Origin: Streptomyces sp. DG2A-72
GTDB lineage: Bacteria > Actinomycetota > Actinomycetes > Streptomycetales > Streptomycetaceae
Assembly: GCF_030499575.1 (NCBI RefSeq)
Contig: NZ_JASTLC010000001.1
Coordinates: 5,790,001 to 5,854,000 of the forward strand
Direction: 5' to 3'
Length of the DNA stretch: 64,000 bases
Positions 25,156 through 33,791 of this stretch are shown in pieces. The notes under the pieces are model-generated. The model worked only from the letters and a program-made list of their open reading frames with translations, searched no databases and was not told the DNA's origin. Positions within the stretch are counted from its first letter, which is position 1. Each line of letters opens with the position of its first letter. Made by a program: the position numbers and the translations under genes.

Positions 25156-25659
25156 TCACTCGGCCGAGCTGGGCGCCGACAGCAGGAACAGCGCCCAGAC
25201 GACCTTGCCGCCCATGGTGCCGGCCAGCGGATGCCAGCCCCAGCTGTCGCTGAACGAGTCCACCAGGAACAGGCCGCGACCGGATTCCGCCGAGAAGTCG
25301 TCCGAATCGCGCGCGACCGGGCTGTCGTCACTGGGATCGCGCACCGCGCACACCAGCCGCTCCGTCCAGCGCATCAGGTGCAGGCGCACGGGCGGTATCT
25401 GCTCCGTGATACAAGCGGGCGCAGGCAGCGCATGACGCAGGGAGTTGGTGACCAGTTCGGAGACGACCAGGCACACGTCGTCGAAGCGGTCGCCCAGTTC
25501 CCACTGGTCGAGCGTTCTGCGGGTGAACCGCCGCGCCTCGCGCACCGCTTCGTAGCGGGCAGGCAGGGCACAGGAGGCGGCGCTGGACACGGCCGCGGGA
25601 TCCAGCGGCGGAAGGCCCTGCCGTAACGGCTCGAGCATGGTCGATCCATTCGTCCCCAT
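25156..25659 (-). CDS. SpoIIAB/RsbW-like ATP-binding protein
   Basis: 167 aa from the ATG behind GGGAG (MGTNGSTMLEPL). A single HATPase domain of the anti-sigma kinase type: N box VVSELVTNSLRHA, G1 box SAESGRGLFLVDSFSD, and the usual C-terminal GGKVVWALF. Proteins of this type accompany DUF397 and DUF5753-XRE genes in Streptomyces; they may act as kinases or switch proteins, but no partner anti-anti-sigma factor is present here. Its promoter carries the same 26-bp element as the DUF397 gene. Confidence 0.85.
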   Translation of the reverse strand: MGTNGSTMLEPLRQGLPPLDPAAVSSAASCALPARYEAVREARRFTRRTLDQWELGDRFDDVCLVVSELVTNSLRHALPAPACITEQIPPVRLHLMRWTERLVCAVRDPSDDSPVARDSDDFSAESGRGLFLVDSFSDSWGWHPLAGTMGGKVVWALFLLSAPSSAE

Positions 25660-25690
25660 GCGAGGCACTCCCGGGAATCGCGGTCGTTGC

Positions 25691-25766
25691 GATGCAGATG
25701 CAGCGGTGGCGCGGGACCATGGTTTCGGATGCGCCAACCAGATGCAAGGGCAGATGCACGTGCACG
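25691..25766 (-). promoter_or_regulatory. second copy of the 26-bp element plus an extra half-site
   Basis: The reverse complement of 25739-25766 reads GTGCACGTGCATCTGCCC followed by TTGCATCTGG, matching the 24,661 element at 25 of 26 positions. A further CTGCATCTGCAT lies at 25691-25703. Both are in the ATPase promoter region (about 35-105 bases before its start) and 200-270 bases upstream of the divergent XRE gene, so one regulator could control all three genes. The rest of the 25,770-25,960 gap shows nothing else. Confidence 0.65.
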
Positions 25767-25960
25767 CGACCGAATTGGACCCTCCCGTACCGCTTCTTGG
25801 TCATTTTTTCTGCCCACTTCCCTCCTGTTGGTGGCCCCTCCTCCCTTGAACCCGGGTGGAATCTTTGGCTTCTTTCCATCTCTGTAATCGGACGAGTACT
25901 GCTCGGAGTGTTTTAGTGGCAGACTTCGGGCCCTGAAGACGGTTGGGGAGGCTGGCGAAC

Positions 25961-26821
25961 GTGAGCGCGGGAGAGCCCGGATCGGTGGTGCGGCGGATGC
26001 TGCTCGGCTCGCAACTCAGGCGACTGCGTGAGACACGTGGCATCACGCGCGAGGCCGCGGGGTACTCCATCCGTGCCTCCGAGTCGAAGATCAGCCGGAT
26101 GGAGCTGGGCCGGGTGAGCTTCAAGACGCGGGACGTCGAGGATCTGCTGACGCTGTACGGCATCACGGACGAGTCGGAGCGCACCTCGCTGCTCTCACTC
26201 GCCAGGGAGGCCAACGTGGCGGGCTGGTGGCACAGTTACTCGGACGTCCTGCCGAGCTGGTTCCCCACATATGTGGGCCTGGAGGGCGCGTGCTCCCTCA
26301 TCCGCGCCTACGAGGTGCAGTTCGTGCACGGGCTGCTGCAGACCGAGGCATACGCCCACGCGGTCGTCCGGCGCGGTATGAAGGGCGCGAGCGAGGCGGA
26401 CGTGGAGCGGCGGGTGGCGTTGCGCCTGGAGCGGCAGAAGTACCTCGTCGACGAGAGCGGCCCCGAGTTCCACATCGTCCTCGACGAGGCCGCCCTGCGC
26501 CGTCCGTACGGCGACCGCGAGGTGATGCGCGGTCAGCTCCAGCACCTCATCGAGATCTCCGAGCGGCCCAACGTACGACTGCAGATCATGCCGTTCAGCT
26601 TCGGCGGCCACTCCGGCGAGTCCGGCGCGTTCACGATCCTTTCCTTCCCGGAGTCCGACCTGTCGGACGTGGTCTACCTGGAGCAGCTCACCAGCGCGCT
26701 GTACCTCGACAAGCACGAGGACGTGACCCAGTACGAGAAGGCGCTGAAGGAACTTCAGCAGGACAGCCCGGGGCCCGACGAGAGCCGCGATCTTCTCCGG
26801 GGTCTCCTTCAACTCTCTTGA
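25961..26821 (+). CDS. XRE-family regulator with DUF5753 domain
   Basis: 286 aa from GTG behind GGGGAGG. Helix-turn-helix at residues ~12-65 (GSQLRRLRETRGITREAAGY, then SKISRMELGR), followed by DUF5753 to the end (YEVQFVHGLLQTEAYAHAVV; PFSFGGHSGESGAFTIL). The domain order matches WhiJ-like and Scr1-like regulators, whose DNA binding is controlled by DUF397 partners. Likely binds the TGCATCTG-repeat element upstream of both neighbouring genes (inference). Confidence 0.88.
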   Translation: MSAGEPGSVVRRMLLGSQLRRLRETRGITREAAGYSIRASESKISRMELGRVSFKTRDVEDLLTLYGITDESERTSLLSLAREANVAGWWHSYSDVLPSWFPTYVGLEGACSLIRAYEVQFVHGLLQTEAYAHAVVRRGMKGASEADVERRVALRLERQKYLVDESGPEFHIVLDEAALRRPYGDREVMRGQLQHLIEISERPNVRLQIMPFSFGGHSGESGAFTILSFPESDLSDVVYLEQLTSALYLDKHEDVTQYEKALKELQQDSPGPDESRDLLRGLLQLS

Positions 26822-26911
26822 AACACAAGTACGATGACTTGTGATCAGACCGTGAAGTCGATCGACGGTGATGGCAGTCGATCGGTGTCTGCTAGGGATT
26901 GAGGGATCACA

Positions 26912-28372
26912 TTGTCGTCCTACTTCACCGACCTGGCTCAGCAGTACATCGACGGTGAGTGGCGCCCGGGCACAGGCTCCTGGGACATCATCGACTTCAA
27001 CCCGTACAACGGCGAGAAGCTGGCGTCGATCACCATAGCCACGGTCGACGAGGTCGACGAGGCGTACCAGGCGGCGGCCCGCGCCCAGAAGCAATGGGCC
27101 GCGACCAATCCGTACGCGCGCCGTGCGGTCTTCGAGAAGGCCCTTCGCGTGATCGAGGAGCGCGAGCAGGAGATCACCGAGGTGATCATCGCCGAGCTCG
27201 GCGGCACCCGTCTGAAGGCCGGCTTCGAACTCCACCTCGCCAAGGAGTTCCTGCGCGAGGCGATCCACCTGGCGTTGCGCCCCGAGGGCAAGATCATCCC
27301 GTCTGCGGTGGACGGCAAGGAGAACCGCGTCTACCGCGTGCCGGTGGGCGTCGTGGGCGTCATCAGCCCCTTCAACTTCCCGTTCCTCCTCTCGATCAAG
27401 TCGGTCGCCCCGGCCCTCGCGCTCGGCAACGGTGTGGTCCTCAAGCCCCACCAGAACACCCCGATCTGCGGCGGCTCCCTGGTCGCGAAGATCCTCGAGG
27501 ACGCGGGCCTGCCGGCCGGTCTGCTCAACGTCGTCATCACGGACATCGCGGAGATCGGCGACGCCTTCCTCGAGCACCCGATCCCGAAGGTCATCTCCTT
27601 CACCGGCTCCGACAAGGTCGGCCGCCACGTCGGCACCGTCTGCGCCTCGCACTTCAAGCGCTCGGTCCTCGAACTGGGCGGCAACAGCGCGCTGGTGGTG
27701 CTCGACGACGCCGACATCGACTACGCGGTCGACGCGGCGGTCTTCAGCCGGTTCGTCCATCAGGGCCAGGTCTGCATGGCCGCGAACCGTGTGCTGGTGG
27801 ACCGCTCGGTCGCCGACGAGTTCACCGAGAAGTTCGTCGCCAAGGTCAGGACCCTCAAGGCCGGCGACCCGAGCGACCCGCAGACCGTCATCGGCCCGGT
27901 CATCAACTCCTCGCAGGCGGACGCCCTTTCGGCCACCGTCGAGCAGGCGATCGCCGAGGGCGCGACGGCCCTGGTGCACGGCACGACCACGGACAACCTG
28001 GTCGAGCCGTCCGTCCTGACAGGCCTCCCGGCCGACTCGCCCCTCCTCAGGCAGGAGATCTTCGGCCCGGTCGTCTTCCTCGCCCCCTTCGACGGCGAGG
28101 CCGAGGCCGTACGCCTCGTCAACGACACGCCGTACGGCCTCAGCGGCGCCGTGCACACCGGCAACATCGAGCGCGGCGTGAACTTCGCCAAGCAGATCGA
28201 CACCGGCATGTTCCACGTGAACGACGGCACTGTCCACGACGAGCCGATCGTCCCCTTCGGCGGCGAGAAGAACTCAGGGCTCGGCCGCCTCAACGGCGAG
28301 ACCATGCTGGACTCGTTCACCACCATGAAGTGGATCTCGGTACAGCACGGGCGGAGCGGGTTCCCGTTCTAG
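26912..28372 (+). CDS. NAD(P)-dependent aldehyde dehydrogenase
   Basis: 486 aa from TTG behind GAGGGA. Full-length ALDH: cofactor-binding PFNFPF and LGNGVVLKPHQNTP, SFTGSDKVGRHVG, general-base Glu in VLELGGNSALVVLDDADID, catalytic Cys in FVHQGQVCMAANR, and C-terminal EIFGPVV and PFGGEKNSGLGR. It oxidises an aldehyde to the acid in the cytoplasm; the substrate is not evident, and aromatic or aliphatic aldehydes are both possible. It stands alone between the XRE gene and the toxin-antitoxin pair. Confidence 0.92.
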   Translation: MSSYFTDLAQQYIDGEWRPGTGSWDIIDFNPYNGEKLASITIATVDEVDEAYQAAARAQKQWAATNPYARRAVFEKALRVIEEREQEITEVIIAELGGTRLKAGFELHLAKEFLREAIHLALRPEGKIIPSAVDGKENRVYRVPVGVVGVISPFNFPFLLSIKSVAPALALGNGVVLKPHQNTPICGGSLVAKILEDAGLPAGLLNVVITDIAEIGDAFLEHPIPKVISFTGSDKVGRHVGTVCASHFKRSVLELGGNSALVVLDDADIDYAVDAAVFSRFVHQGQVCMAANRVLVDRSVADEFTEKFVAKVRTLKAGDPSDPQTVIGPVINSSQADALSATVEQAIAEGATALVHGTTTDNLVEPSVLTGLPADSPLLRQEIFGPVVFLAPFDGEAEAVRLVNDTPYGLSGAVHTGNIERGVNFAKQIDTGMFHVNDGTVHDEPIVPFGGEKNSGLGRLNGETMLDSFTTMKWISVQHGRSGFPF

Positions 28373-28392
28373 GGCGCGGGTTCCGGGGGCAT

Positions 28393-28433
28393 GGCAGACA
28401 TGCATCTAGGTGTACAGTAGATGCATGTCTGCC
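28393..28433. promoter_or_regulatory. 16-bp perfect inverted repeat over the antitoxin start
   Basis: GGCAGACATGCATCTA and its exact complement TAGATGCATGTCTGCC, separated by nine bases. The right arm covers the ATG of the antitoxin gene, and a -10-like TACAGT lies at the spacer's end, seven bases before the ATG. A repressor bound here would block both transcription and translation start. Confidence 0.85.
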
Positions 28434-28688
28434 ACCTATCCCATTGCGGAAGCGCGGGGCAAACTCGGCGAGCTCGCTCGCCGGGCCGCGCAGCACGAGC
28501 ACATCACCCTGACTGACCGCGGTGTCCCGGCTGCAGTGCTGATCTCACCGGCCGAGCTGGAAGACCTGGAGGACGCGCTCGCGCTGGCCCGCCTGGAGCG
28601 GGACAGGGCCCTGGGGCGCGCCGAGGCCCCCATTCCGCATGATGAGGCGCGGCGCGCACTGCTCGAAGCGGCGGGGAGGAGTGAGTGA
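28425..28688 (+). CDS. Phd/YefM-type antitoxin
   Basis: 87 aa. N-terminal Phd fold (YPIAEARGKLGELARRAAQH, then ITLTDRGVPAAVLISPAELE) that dimerises and binds the operator, and an acidic C-terminal helix expected to wrap the toxin. The ATG used lies inside the inverted repeat, 7 bases after a possible -10; no Shine-Dalgarno sequence is visible, pointing to a leaderless transcript. Its TGA overlaps the toxin GTG (GTGA). Confidence 0.9.
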   Translation: MSATYPIAEARGKLGELARRAAQHEHITLTDRGVPAAVLISPAELEDLEDALALARLERDRALGRAEAPIPHDEARRALLEAAGRSE

Positions 28689-28936
28689 CCTGGCAGGTTG
28701 TCTGGGAGCCCGCGGCCCTCAACGCGGCCGCGGGGCACCTCAAGGACGACCCGCACAGTGTCGACGCGCTTCTGCAAGCCACCGACCGGCTCGCCGAGAA
28801 CGAGCGGCCAGAGGGGTCGCGTGCCTGGGGTGCGCAGCACCGCCGCCTGCATCACGGCCCCTGGCGCGTCCTGTACCGCGTCGAGCCGGACACGCACACA
28901 CTCCACATCGAGCACGTCGGCCGCACGGCCATATAG
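28685..28936 (+). CDS. RelE/ParE-superfamily toxin
   Basis: 83 aa from GTG overlapping the antitoxin stop, behind GGGAGGAG. The RelE/ParE fold is indicated by VVWEPAALNAAAGHL, the basic strand HRRLHHGPWRVLYRVEPDTH and the end HIEHVGRTAI. Probably an mRNA interferase of the RelE type, because the basic catalytic strand is retained; ParE-like gyrase poisoning cannot be excluded. Translational coupling to the antitoxin keeps the stoichiometry. Confidence 0.88.
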   Translation: MTWQVVWEPAALNAAAGHLKDDPHSVDALLQATDRLAENERPEGSRAWGAQHRRLHHGPWRVLYRVEPDTHTLHIEHVGRTAI

Positions 28937-28975
28937 GTTGCCCCCGCCGAAAGGTGAGGTCATAACCTGGACCGC

Positions 28976-29617
28976 ATGTCAGCGATCCGTCTCCTCGTGC
29001 TCGGTGCGGTCCGTCAGCACGGGCGGGCCCATGGGTACCAGGTGCGCAACGACCTGGAGTACTGGGGCGCGCACGAGTGGTCCAACGCCAAGCCCGGCTC
29101 GATCTACCACGCCCTGAAGCAGATGGCGAAACAGGGACTGCTGCACGCGCACGAGATCGCGCCGTCCACAGCCGGCGGGCCGCCGAGGACCGAGTACGAG
29201 ATCACCGAGAAGGGCACCGAGGAGTTCCTCCGGCTGGTGCGCGAGGCGCTGACCTCGTACGACCAGAAGATGGACGTCAAGTCGGCCGCCATCGGCTTCA
29301 TGGTGGACCTGCCGAGGGCCGAGGCGGTGGCCCTCCTCAAGGAGCGGATCCGGCGGATCGAGGAGTGGCGCGGGGCCGTAACCGAGCACTACGTCCCCGA
29401 GGACGGCCCTGAACAGTTCGGCCACATCGGCGAGATCATGAACCTCTGGATCCACACCGCCGACGCCGAGGCCGCCTGGGCGCTGGGGCTCATCGAGCGG
29501 ATCGAGGGCGGGGCGTACACGTTCGCGGGGGAGGGCGAGCCGTTCGTCGGTGTCCTCGCCGAGGGTCAGGAGAACCCGTACGCGACGAAGCAGCCGCATC
29601 CCGAGGACCACCATTAA
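28976..29617 (+). CDS. PadR-family transcriptional regulator
   Basis: 213 aa. Winged helix at residues 1-80 (RLLVLGAVRQHGRAHGYQVR; GSIYHALKQMAKQGLLHAHE; TEYEITEKGTEEFL), then the Vir_act-like C-terminal helices (LLKERIRRIEEWRG). A -10-like TAACCT seven bases before the ATG suggests a leaderless mRNA. It directly precedes a DrrAB-type ABC exporter whose promoter carries two palindromes, so it is probably its repressor, released by the exported drug (family analogy). Confidence 0.9.
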   Translation: MSAIRLLVLGAVRQHGRAHGYQVRNDLEYWGAHEWSNAKPGSIYHALKQMAKQGLLHAHEIAPSTAGGPPRTEYEITEKGTEEFLRLVREALTSYDQKMDVKSAAIGFMVDLPRAEAVALLKERIRRIEEWRGAVTEHYVPEDGPEQFGHIGEIMNLWIHTADAEAAWALGLIERIEGGAYTFAGEGEPFVGVLAEGQENPYATKQPHPEDHH

Positions 29618-29675
29618 TCAAGTTTGACTAACCGAGTTCGGGGTACTACCTTCGGCTGGTAGTCAAGATTGACTA
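29615..29675 (+). promoter_or_regulatory. twin PadR-type operators and exporter promoter
   Basis: TAATCAAGTTTGACTA (29615-29630) and TAGTCAAGATTGACTA (29660-29675, a perfect palindrome) agree at 14 of 16 positions and lie 45 bp apart. The first contains the -35 TTGACT; the -10 TACCTT follows after 17 bases. The first site also includes the TAA stop of the padR gene. Confidence 0.8.
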
Positions 29676-29689
29676 GCGAGGGAGTCCCA

Positions 29690-30640
29690 GTGGCCGACAC
29701 GGCGATCACCGTCGAAGGCGCACACAAGAAGTACGGCGACAAGAAGGCACTGGACGGGCTCGACCTGGTGGTCGGGCGCGGCACGGTGCACGGAGTGCTC
29801 GGCCCGAACGGCGCCGGCAAGACGACCCTGGTCCGCATCCTGTCCACCTTGCTGCGACCCGACGGCGGCCGTGTCGAGGTGGCGGGACACGACGTGCTGA
29901 CCGAGGCCCAGGCGGTCCGCTTCCGCATCGGCCTGCTCGGCCAGCACGCGGCGCTCGACGAGGAACTCGGCGGCCACCAGAACCTGGAGATGTTCGGCCG
30001 CCTGTACCACCTCGGCGCCCGCCACGCGCGCGTGCGGGCCGGCGAGCTCCTGGAGCGCTTCGGCCTCGCGGACACCGGACGCAAGGCGGTCAAGCAGTAC
30101 AGCGGCGGCATGCGGCGCCGGCTGGACCTGGCCGCCTCCCTGATCACCGAGCCGGAGGTGCTCTTCCTGGACGAACCCACGACCGGCCTCGACCCGCGCG
30201 GCCGCGCCGAGGTGTGGGCCGCGGTCCGCTCGCTGGTCGGCGGCGGTACGACGGTCCTGCTCACCACCCAGTACCTGGAGGAGGCCGATCAACTGGCCGA
30301 CCGTATCTCGGTCGTCGACTCCGGCCGGGTCGTCGCCGACGGCACGGCGGACGAGCTGAAGCGGCTGATCGGCGGCGACCGCATCGACGTCGTCCTGCGC
30401 GAGGCGGGACAGCTGGGAGCCGCCGTGGCCCTGCTGCCCGTACCGAAGGACGACATCTCCGTCGACCCCGACCGCCGACTGCTCAGCGCCCCGGTCACCG
30501 ACCGGATGGCGGCGCTCTCCGGGGTCGTACGGGCCCTGGAGTCGGCCGGGATCGAGGCCGAGGACGTCGCGCTGCGGCGCCCGACGCTGGACGAGGTGTT
30601 CCTGCATCTGACGGCGGACCGAGCCAAGGAGGCCGTATGA
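29690..30640 (+). CDS. DrrA-like ABC transporter ATPase
   Basis: 316 aa from GTG behind GAGGGAG. Walker A GPNGAGKT, signature [15 protein letters not shown], Walker [17 protein letters not shown] and the switch His in [16 protein letters not shown]. The C-terminal ~90-residue extension ends in [13 protein letters not shown], typical of the daunorubicin-resistance (DrrA) exporters. It works with the permease encoded immediately downstream (4-base overlap). Substrate unknown; drugs or lipids are plausible. Confidence 0.92.
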   Translation: MADTAITVEGAHKKYGDKKALDGLDLVVGRGTVHGVLGPNGAGKTTLVRILSTLLRPDGGRVEVAGHDVLTEAQAVRFRIGLLGQHAALDEELGGHQNLEMFGRLYHLGARHARVRAGELLERFGLADTGRKAVKQYSGGMRRRLDLAASLITEPEVLFLDEPTTGLDPRGRAEVWAAVRSLVGGGTTVLLTTQYLEEADQLADRISVVDSGRVVADGTADELKRLIGGDRIDVVLREAGQLGAAVALLPVPKDDISVDPDRRLLSAPVTDRMAALSGVVRALESAGIEAEDVALRRPTLDEVFLHLTADRAKEAV

Positions 30641-31398
30641 CCACATATGCACTGACCGACTCCTGGACCATGACCCGCCGTGAACTCGCCCACTGGGCGC
30701 GGCAACCGGTCCAGATGATCGTCGGGCTCGTCTTCCCCGTGATGCTGCTGGTGATGTTCGGCTACCTCGTCGGTGGCGGCCGGGGCGTGAGCGGCGACTA
30801 CATCGACTACCTGATGCCCGGCATGCTCGCGCTCACCATGGCCTTCGGCCTGGAGGGCACGATGCTCGCCGTCACCCAGGACCTCAACAAGGGGGTCATC
30901 GACCGCTTCCGTTCGATGCCGATGGCCAACGGGGCGGTCCTGGTGGGCCGTTCGACCGCCGACATGCTGCAGTCGGCGGTCGGCCTGGCGGTGATGATCG
31001 GCGTCGGCCACGCGCTCGGCTGGCGGGCGAACGGCTCGATGGGAGGCTTCCTGGGCGCGGTCGGCCTGTTGCTGCTGTTCCGGTTCGCGATGCTGTGGAT
31101 CGGCATCCACCTGGCGATGGTGGCGGGGAAACCGGAGATGCTGATGGCCGTCCAGATCCTGGTCTGGCCGGTCGGCTTCCTCTCCAACGCCTTCGCCACC
31201 CCCGCCTCCATGCCCGACTGGCTGGGCACGGTCGTCGAGTGGAACCCGATGTCCCAGACCGCGACCGCGGTACGGGAGCTGTTCGGCAGCCCGGGCGGCG
31301 AACCGGGCCACGTCTGGGCGGCGGTCGTATGGCCGCTGGTCCTGCTCGCGGTGTTCTTCCCGCTGGCGGTACGGCGGTTCGGGCGGCTCAGTCGCTGA
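30637..31398 (+). CDS. DrrB-like ABC-2 permease
   Basis: 253 aa with six hydrophobic helices and an ABC-2 pattern: [65 protein letters not shown], and [17 protein letters not shown] near the end. It forms the membrane half of the exporter with the preceding ATPase. The PadR-ATPase-permease order is a standard inducible export cassette. Confidence 0.9.
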   Translation: MTTYALTDSWTMTRRELAHWARQPVQMIVGLVFPVMLLVMFGYLVGGGRGVSGDYIDYLMPGMLALTMAFGLEGTMLAVTQDLNKGVIDRFRSMPMANGAVLVGRSTADMLQSAVGLAVMIGVGHALGWRANGSMGGFLGAVGLLLLFRFAMLWIGIHLAMVAGKPEMLMAVQILVWPVGFLSNAFATPASMPDWLGTVVEWNPMSQTATAVRELFGSPGGEPGHVWAAVVWPLVLLAVFFPLAVRRFGRLSR

Positions 31399-31425
31399 GC
31401 GGGACTGGTGAGGGCCGGTGGCGCA

Positions 31426-31485
31426 CAGCGCCCCGTAAGGGGCGCGGGGCTGTGTCGATATGCGGCTCCGCCGCGTGGGCGCGAC
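31426..31485. repeat. dispersed 59-bp terminator-containing repeat, copy 2
   Basis: The reverse complement matches 16791-16849 apart from one extra base in the hairpin loop. It lies between the convergent permease and glutamate decarboxylase genes, where its GCGCCCC/GGGGCGC hairpin can terminate both. Confidence 0.9.
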
Positions 31486-31517
31486 CAGCCCTCACCGGCC
31501 CGCAGCAGGCGAACCGC

Positions 31518-32912
31518 TCAGTGATGGAAGCCAGTGGCCATCTCCCTGTCCCGCGTCAGCGGATGCGGCTGCCGGCGCAGCTCCGGCAGCAGGCGGCCCA
31601 GGTCCTCGGCGAACAGCTCGGCGAGATCGACCGAGAAGCCGTTGCGGCAGACGACCCGCAGCACGGACAGGTCCTCGCGGTTGGGCGGGAAGGTGTACGC
31701 CGGGACCAGCCAGCCCCGCTCGCGCAGCCGCCGGGAGACGTCGAAGACGTCGTACGACGTCACGTCCGGGCCGGTCGTGAAGGCGAAGACGGGCAGCTGG
31801 TCGCCCTTGGTCAGCAGCCGGAAGTCACCGAGCGCCGCGACGCGTTCGGCGAGAGCCCGGGCCACGTCCCGGGTGGACTGCTGCACCGCCCGGTAGCCCT
31901 CGCGGCCCAGCCTCAGGAACGTGTAGTACTGCGCGACCACTTGGGCGCCGGGGCGGGAGAAGTTGAGTGCGAAGGTGGGCATGTCGCCGCCCAAGTAGTT
32001 GACCCGGAAGACGAGTTCCTCGGGCAGTTCGGCGGGGGAGCGCCACAGGGCCCAGCCGACACCCGGGTAGACGAGCCCGTACTTGTGGCCGGAGGTGTTG
32101 ATCGACGCCACGCGCGGGAGGCGGAAGTCCCACTCCAGGTCCTCGTCGAGGAAGGGCGCGACCATCGCGCCGGACGCGCCGTCGACATGCACCGGGATGT
32201 CGAGGCCGGTGCGCGCCTGAAGGTCGTCCAGGACCGCGCACAGGTCCGCGATCGGCTCGTACGAGCCGTCGAAGGTGGAGCCGAGGACGCCGACGACCCC
32301 GATGGTGTTCTCGTCGCACAGTTCGGCGGCGGCCTGTGGATCGAGGTGGAAGCGGTTGCCGTCCATGGGGACTTGGCGGGCTTCCACCTCCCAGAAGGTG
32401 CAGAACTTGTCCCAGCAGACCTGGACGTTGACGCCCATCACGAGATTCGGCCGGCCACCCTGATTCCGTTTGCTCCAGCGCCGCTTCAGCGCCATCCCCG
32501 CGAGCATGCACGCCTCGCTCGAACCGGTCGTGGAACAGCCCACGGCCGCGGCCGGGTCGGGCGCGTTCCACAGGTCGGCGAGCATCGCCACACAGCGCCG
32601 CTCCAACTCGGCGGTGCGCGGGTACTCGTCCTTGTCGATCATGTTCTTGTCCCGGCACTCCGCCATCAGGATCCCCGCCTGCGGCTCCATCCAGGTGGTG
32701 ACGAAGGTGGCGAGGTTGAGCCGCGCGTTGCCGTCCAGCATCAACTCGTCGTGGACGAGTTGGTACGCCGTCGTGGGCGCCATGGGGTTGTCCGGGAGCC
32801 GGTGTTTGGGCGGCGCCTGGGTCATGCCGGCGACCGGGTTGGCCTCGCCGTAGAAGGGGTTGACGGAGAGGGGGCGCTCGTCGGGTTCGGCTGGGCCTTT
32901 GTGGAGGGGCAT
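31518..32912 (-). CDS. glutamate decarboxylase
   Basis: 464 aa, the usual length for bacterial Gad, from ATG 32912. PLP-decarboxylase motifs: VGCSTTGSSEACMLAGMALK, VHVDGASGAMVAPFL and the PLP lysine in SINTSGHKYGLVYPG. It converts glutamate to GABA and CO2, consuming a proton; in other bacteria this supports acid resistance or GABA metabolism. No glutamate/GABA antiporter gene is nearby. The C-terminus ends FHH, resembling the C-terminal plug of GadB. It stands alone between the exporter and the Uma2 gene. Confidence 0.93.
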   Translation of the reverse strand: MPLHKGPAEPDERPLSVNPFYGEANPVAGMTQAPPKHRLPDNPMAPTTAYQLVHDELMLDGNARLNLATFVTTWMEPQAGILMAECRDKNMIDKDEYPRTAELERRCVAMLADLWNAPDPAAAVGCSTTGSSEACMLAGMALKRRWSKRNQGGRPNLVMGVNVQVCWDKFCTFWEVEARQVPMDGNRFHLDPQAAAELCDENTIGVVGVLGSTFDGSYEPIADLCAVLDDLQARTGLDIPVHVDGASGAMVAPFLDEDLEWDFRLPRVASINTSGHKYGLVYPGVGWALWRSPAELPEELVFRVNYLGGDMPTFALNFSRPGAQVVAQYYTFLRLGREGYRAVQQSTRDVARALAERVAALGDFRLLTKGDQLPVFAFTTGPDVTSYDVFDVSRRLRERGWLVPAYTFPPNREDLSVLRVVCRNGFSVDLAELFAEDLGRLLPELRRQPHPLTRDREMATGFHH

Positions 32913-32992
32913 GGGGGCCTCGCAGCGAGGGGTGGGCTTTTCGCCGGTCTCACTGGGAGGGTACGGAGGAAGCGGGCGTATCGCCTGGTGGG

Positions 32993-33607
32993 TCAGTCCT
33001 CGATCAGGGAGCGCAGGTCGATCTCCACGGGGAAGGGGACGATGGTGCTGAGCTTGTCGGTGTGGACGGGGCGGTCTGGCCGGGGGACCATCATTCCGCT
33101 GTCTGTTTCGATCCAGAGTTGGTGCACGACCGGAATGTCGTTCTCGCCGCGCTCGACCCGCCAATAGTGGGCGATTCCGGCTTCTGCGTACATGGCGGGC
33201 TTCAGGAAGCGGTCCTCTCTGCGCGAACCGGGTGAGACCACCTCGACGGCGAGGACCACGGACGCGACGGGTGTGCACTCCATGGTGCGGACGTCGATCT
33301 CGGTCTTGTCGTACACGATGACGTCCGGCCTGGGAACGTTGTGCTCATCCAACTGGATCGGACGCTCGGCTTCGGCACCGTACGGCGGGCGCTTGGCCAG
33401 TTCCAGCGCCATGTACAGCCGGTTTCGCACTCGGTCGTGCCACCACTTCGGCGCCCCACGTACCACGATCTTCCCATCCACGAGTTCCCAGTCGAACGGG
33501 ACGTCCAGCTCCTTGACCTGGTCCCATGTCCAGCCCTCTTCGGGCGGGCACATCCAGTTCTCAGGAGTGGCCCGCGGGTGCTGCTCGGTGTGTGCCTCAG
33601 CGGCCAT
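32993..33607 (-). CDS. Uma2-family (DUF820) nuclease-like protein
   Basis: 204 aa from the second ATG, which has GGGAG six bases ahead. PD-(D/E)XK-like core: DWELVDGKIVVRGAP, then NVPRPDVIVYDK (Asp) and VLAVEVVSPGSRREDRFLKP (Glu...Lys). Uma2 genes are abundant in Streptomyces and cyanobacteria, and their substrate is unknown. It stands alone, divergent from tipA. Confidence 0.85.
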   Translation of the reverse strand: MAAEAHTEQHPRATPENWMCPPEEGWTWDQVKELDVPFDWELVDGKIVVRGAPKWWHDRVRNRLYMALELAKRPPYGAEAERPIQLDEHNVPRPDVIVYDKTEIDVRTMECTPVASVVLAVEVVSPGSRREDRFLKPAMYAEAGIAHYWRVERGENDIPVVHQLWIETDSGMMVPRPDRPVHTDKLSTIVPFPVEIDLRSLIED

Positions 33608-33730
33608 GACTGCTCCCATGGGGAAGATCGTGTGTGGTGGCGCTCGTATCTTTTCCCGCTACGACGGTAGCGCCACCCGTACGAGTGAAGCGGCATCGTT
33701 CCTGCATATGGGTGCAGGCGGGAATCGGGC

Positions 33731-33752
33731 TTGCACCTCACGCAACGTGAGG
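33731..33752 (+). promoter_or_regulatory. tipA-type MerR promoter
   Basis: A -35-like TTGCAC overlaps the perfect palindrome CCTCACGCAACGTGAGG (7-bp arms, 3-base centre). A weak -10 candidate, CAGCCT, follows at the long 19-bp spacing characteristic of MerR-activated promoters. This resembles the known S. lividans tipA promoter as remembered and lies 40 bases before the tipA start. Confidence 0.78.
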
Positions 33753-33791
33753 CCCCAGCCTGGAGCGCGTACCCAGAAGGGAGCGGAAACC

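Noticed and set aside
26195..28237. 680-codon minus-strand frame across the XRE regulator and aldehyde dehydrogenase
   Set aside because: Antisense shadow; it covers two well-defined plus-strand genes and shows only charged low-complexity sequence.
28393..28433. Inverted repeat as a transposon end or terminator
   Set aside because: It covers a start codon and promoter-like box and has no transposase or matching second copy.
16801..31500. Peptide MRLRRVGATS seen in frames at both 16.8 kb and 31.5 kb as a conserved small protein
   Set aside because: It is the translation of the dispersed 59-bp repeat, not a gene.
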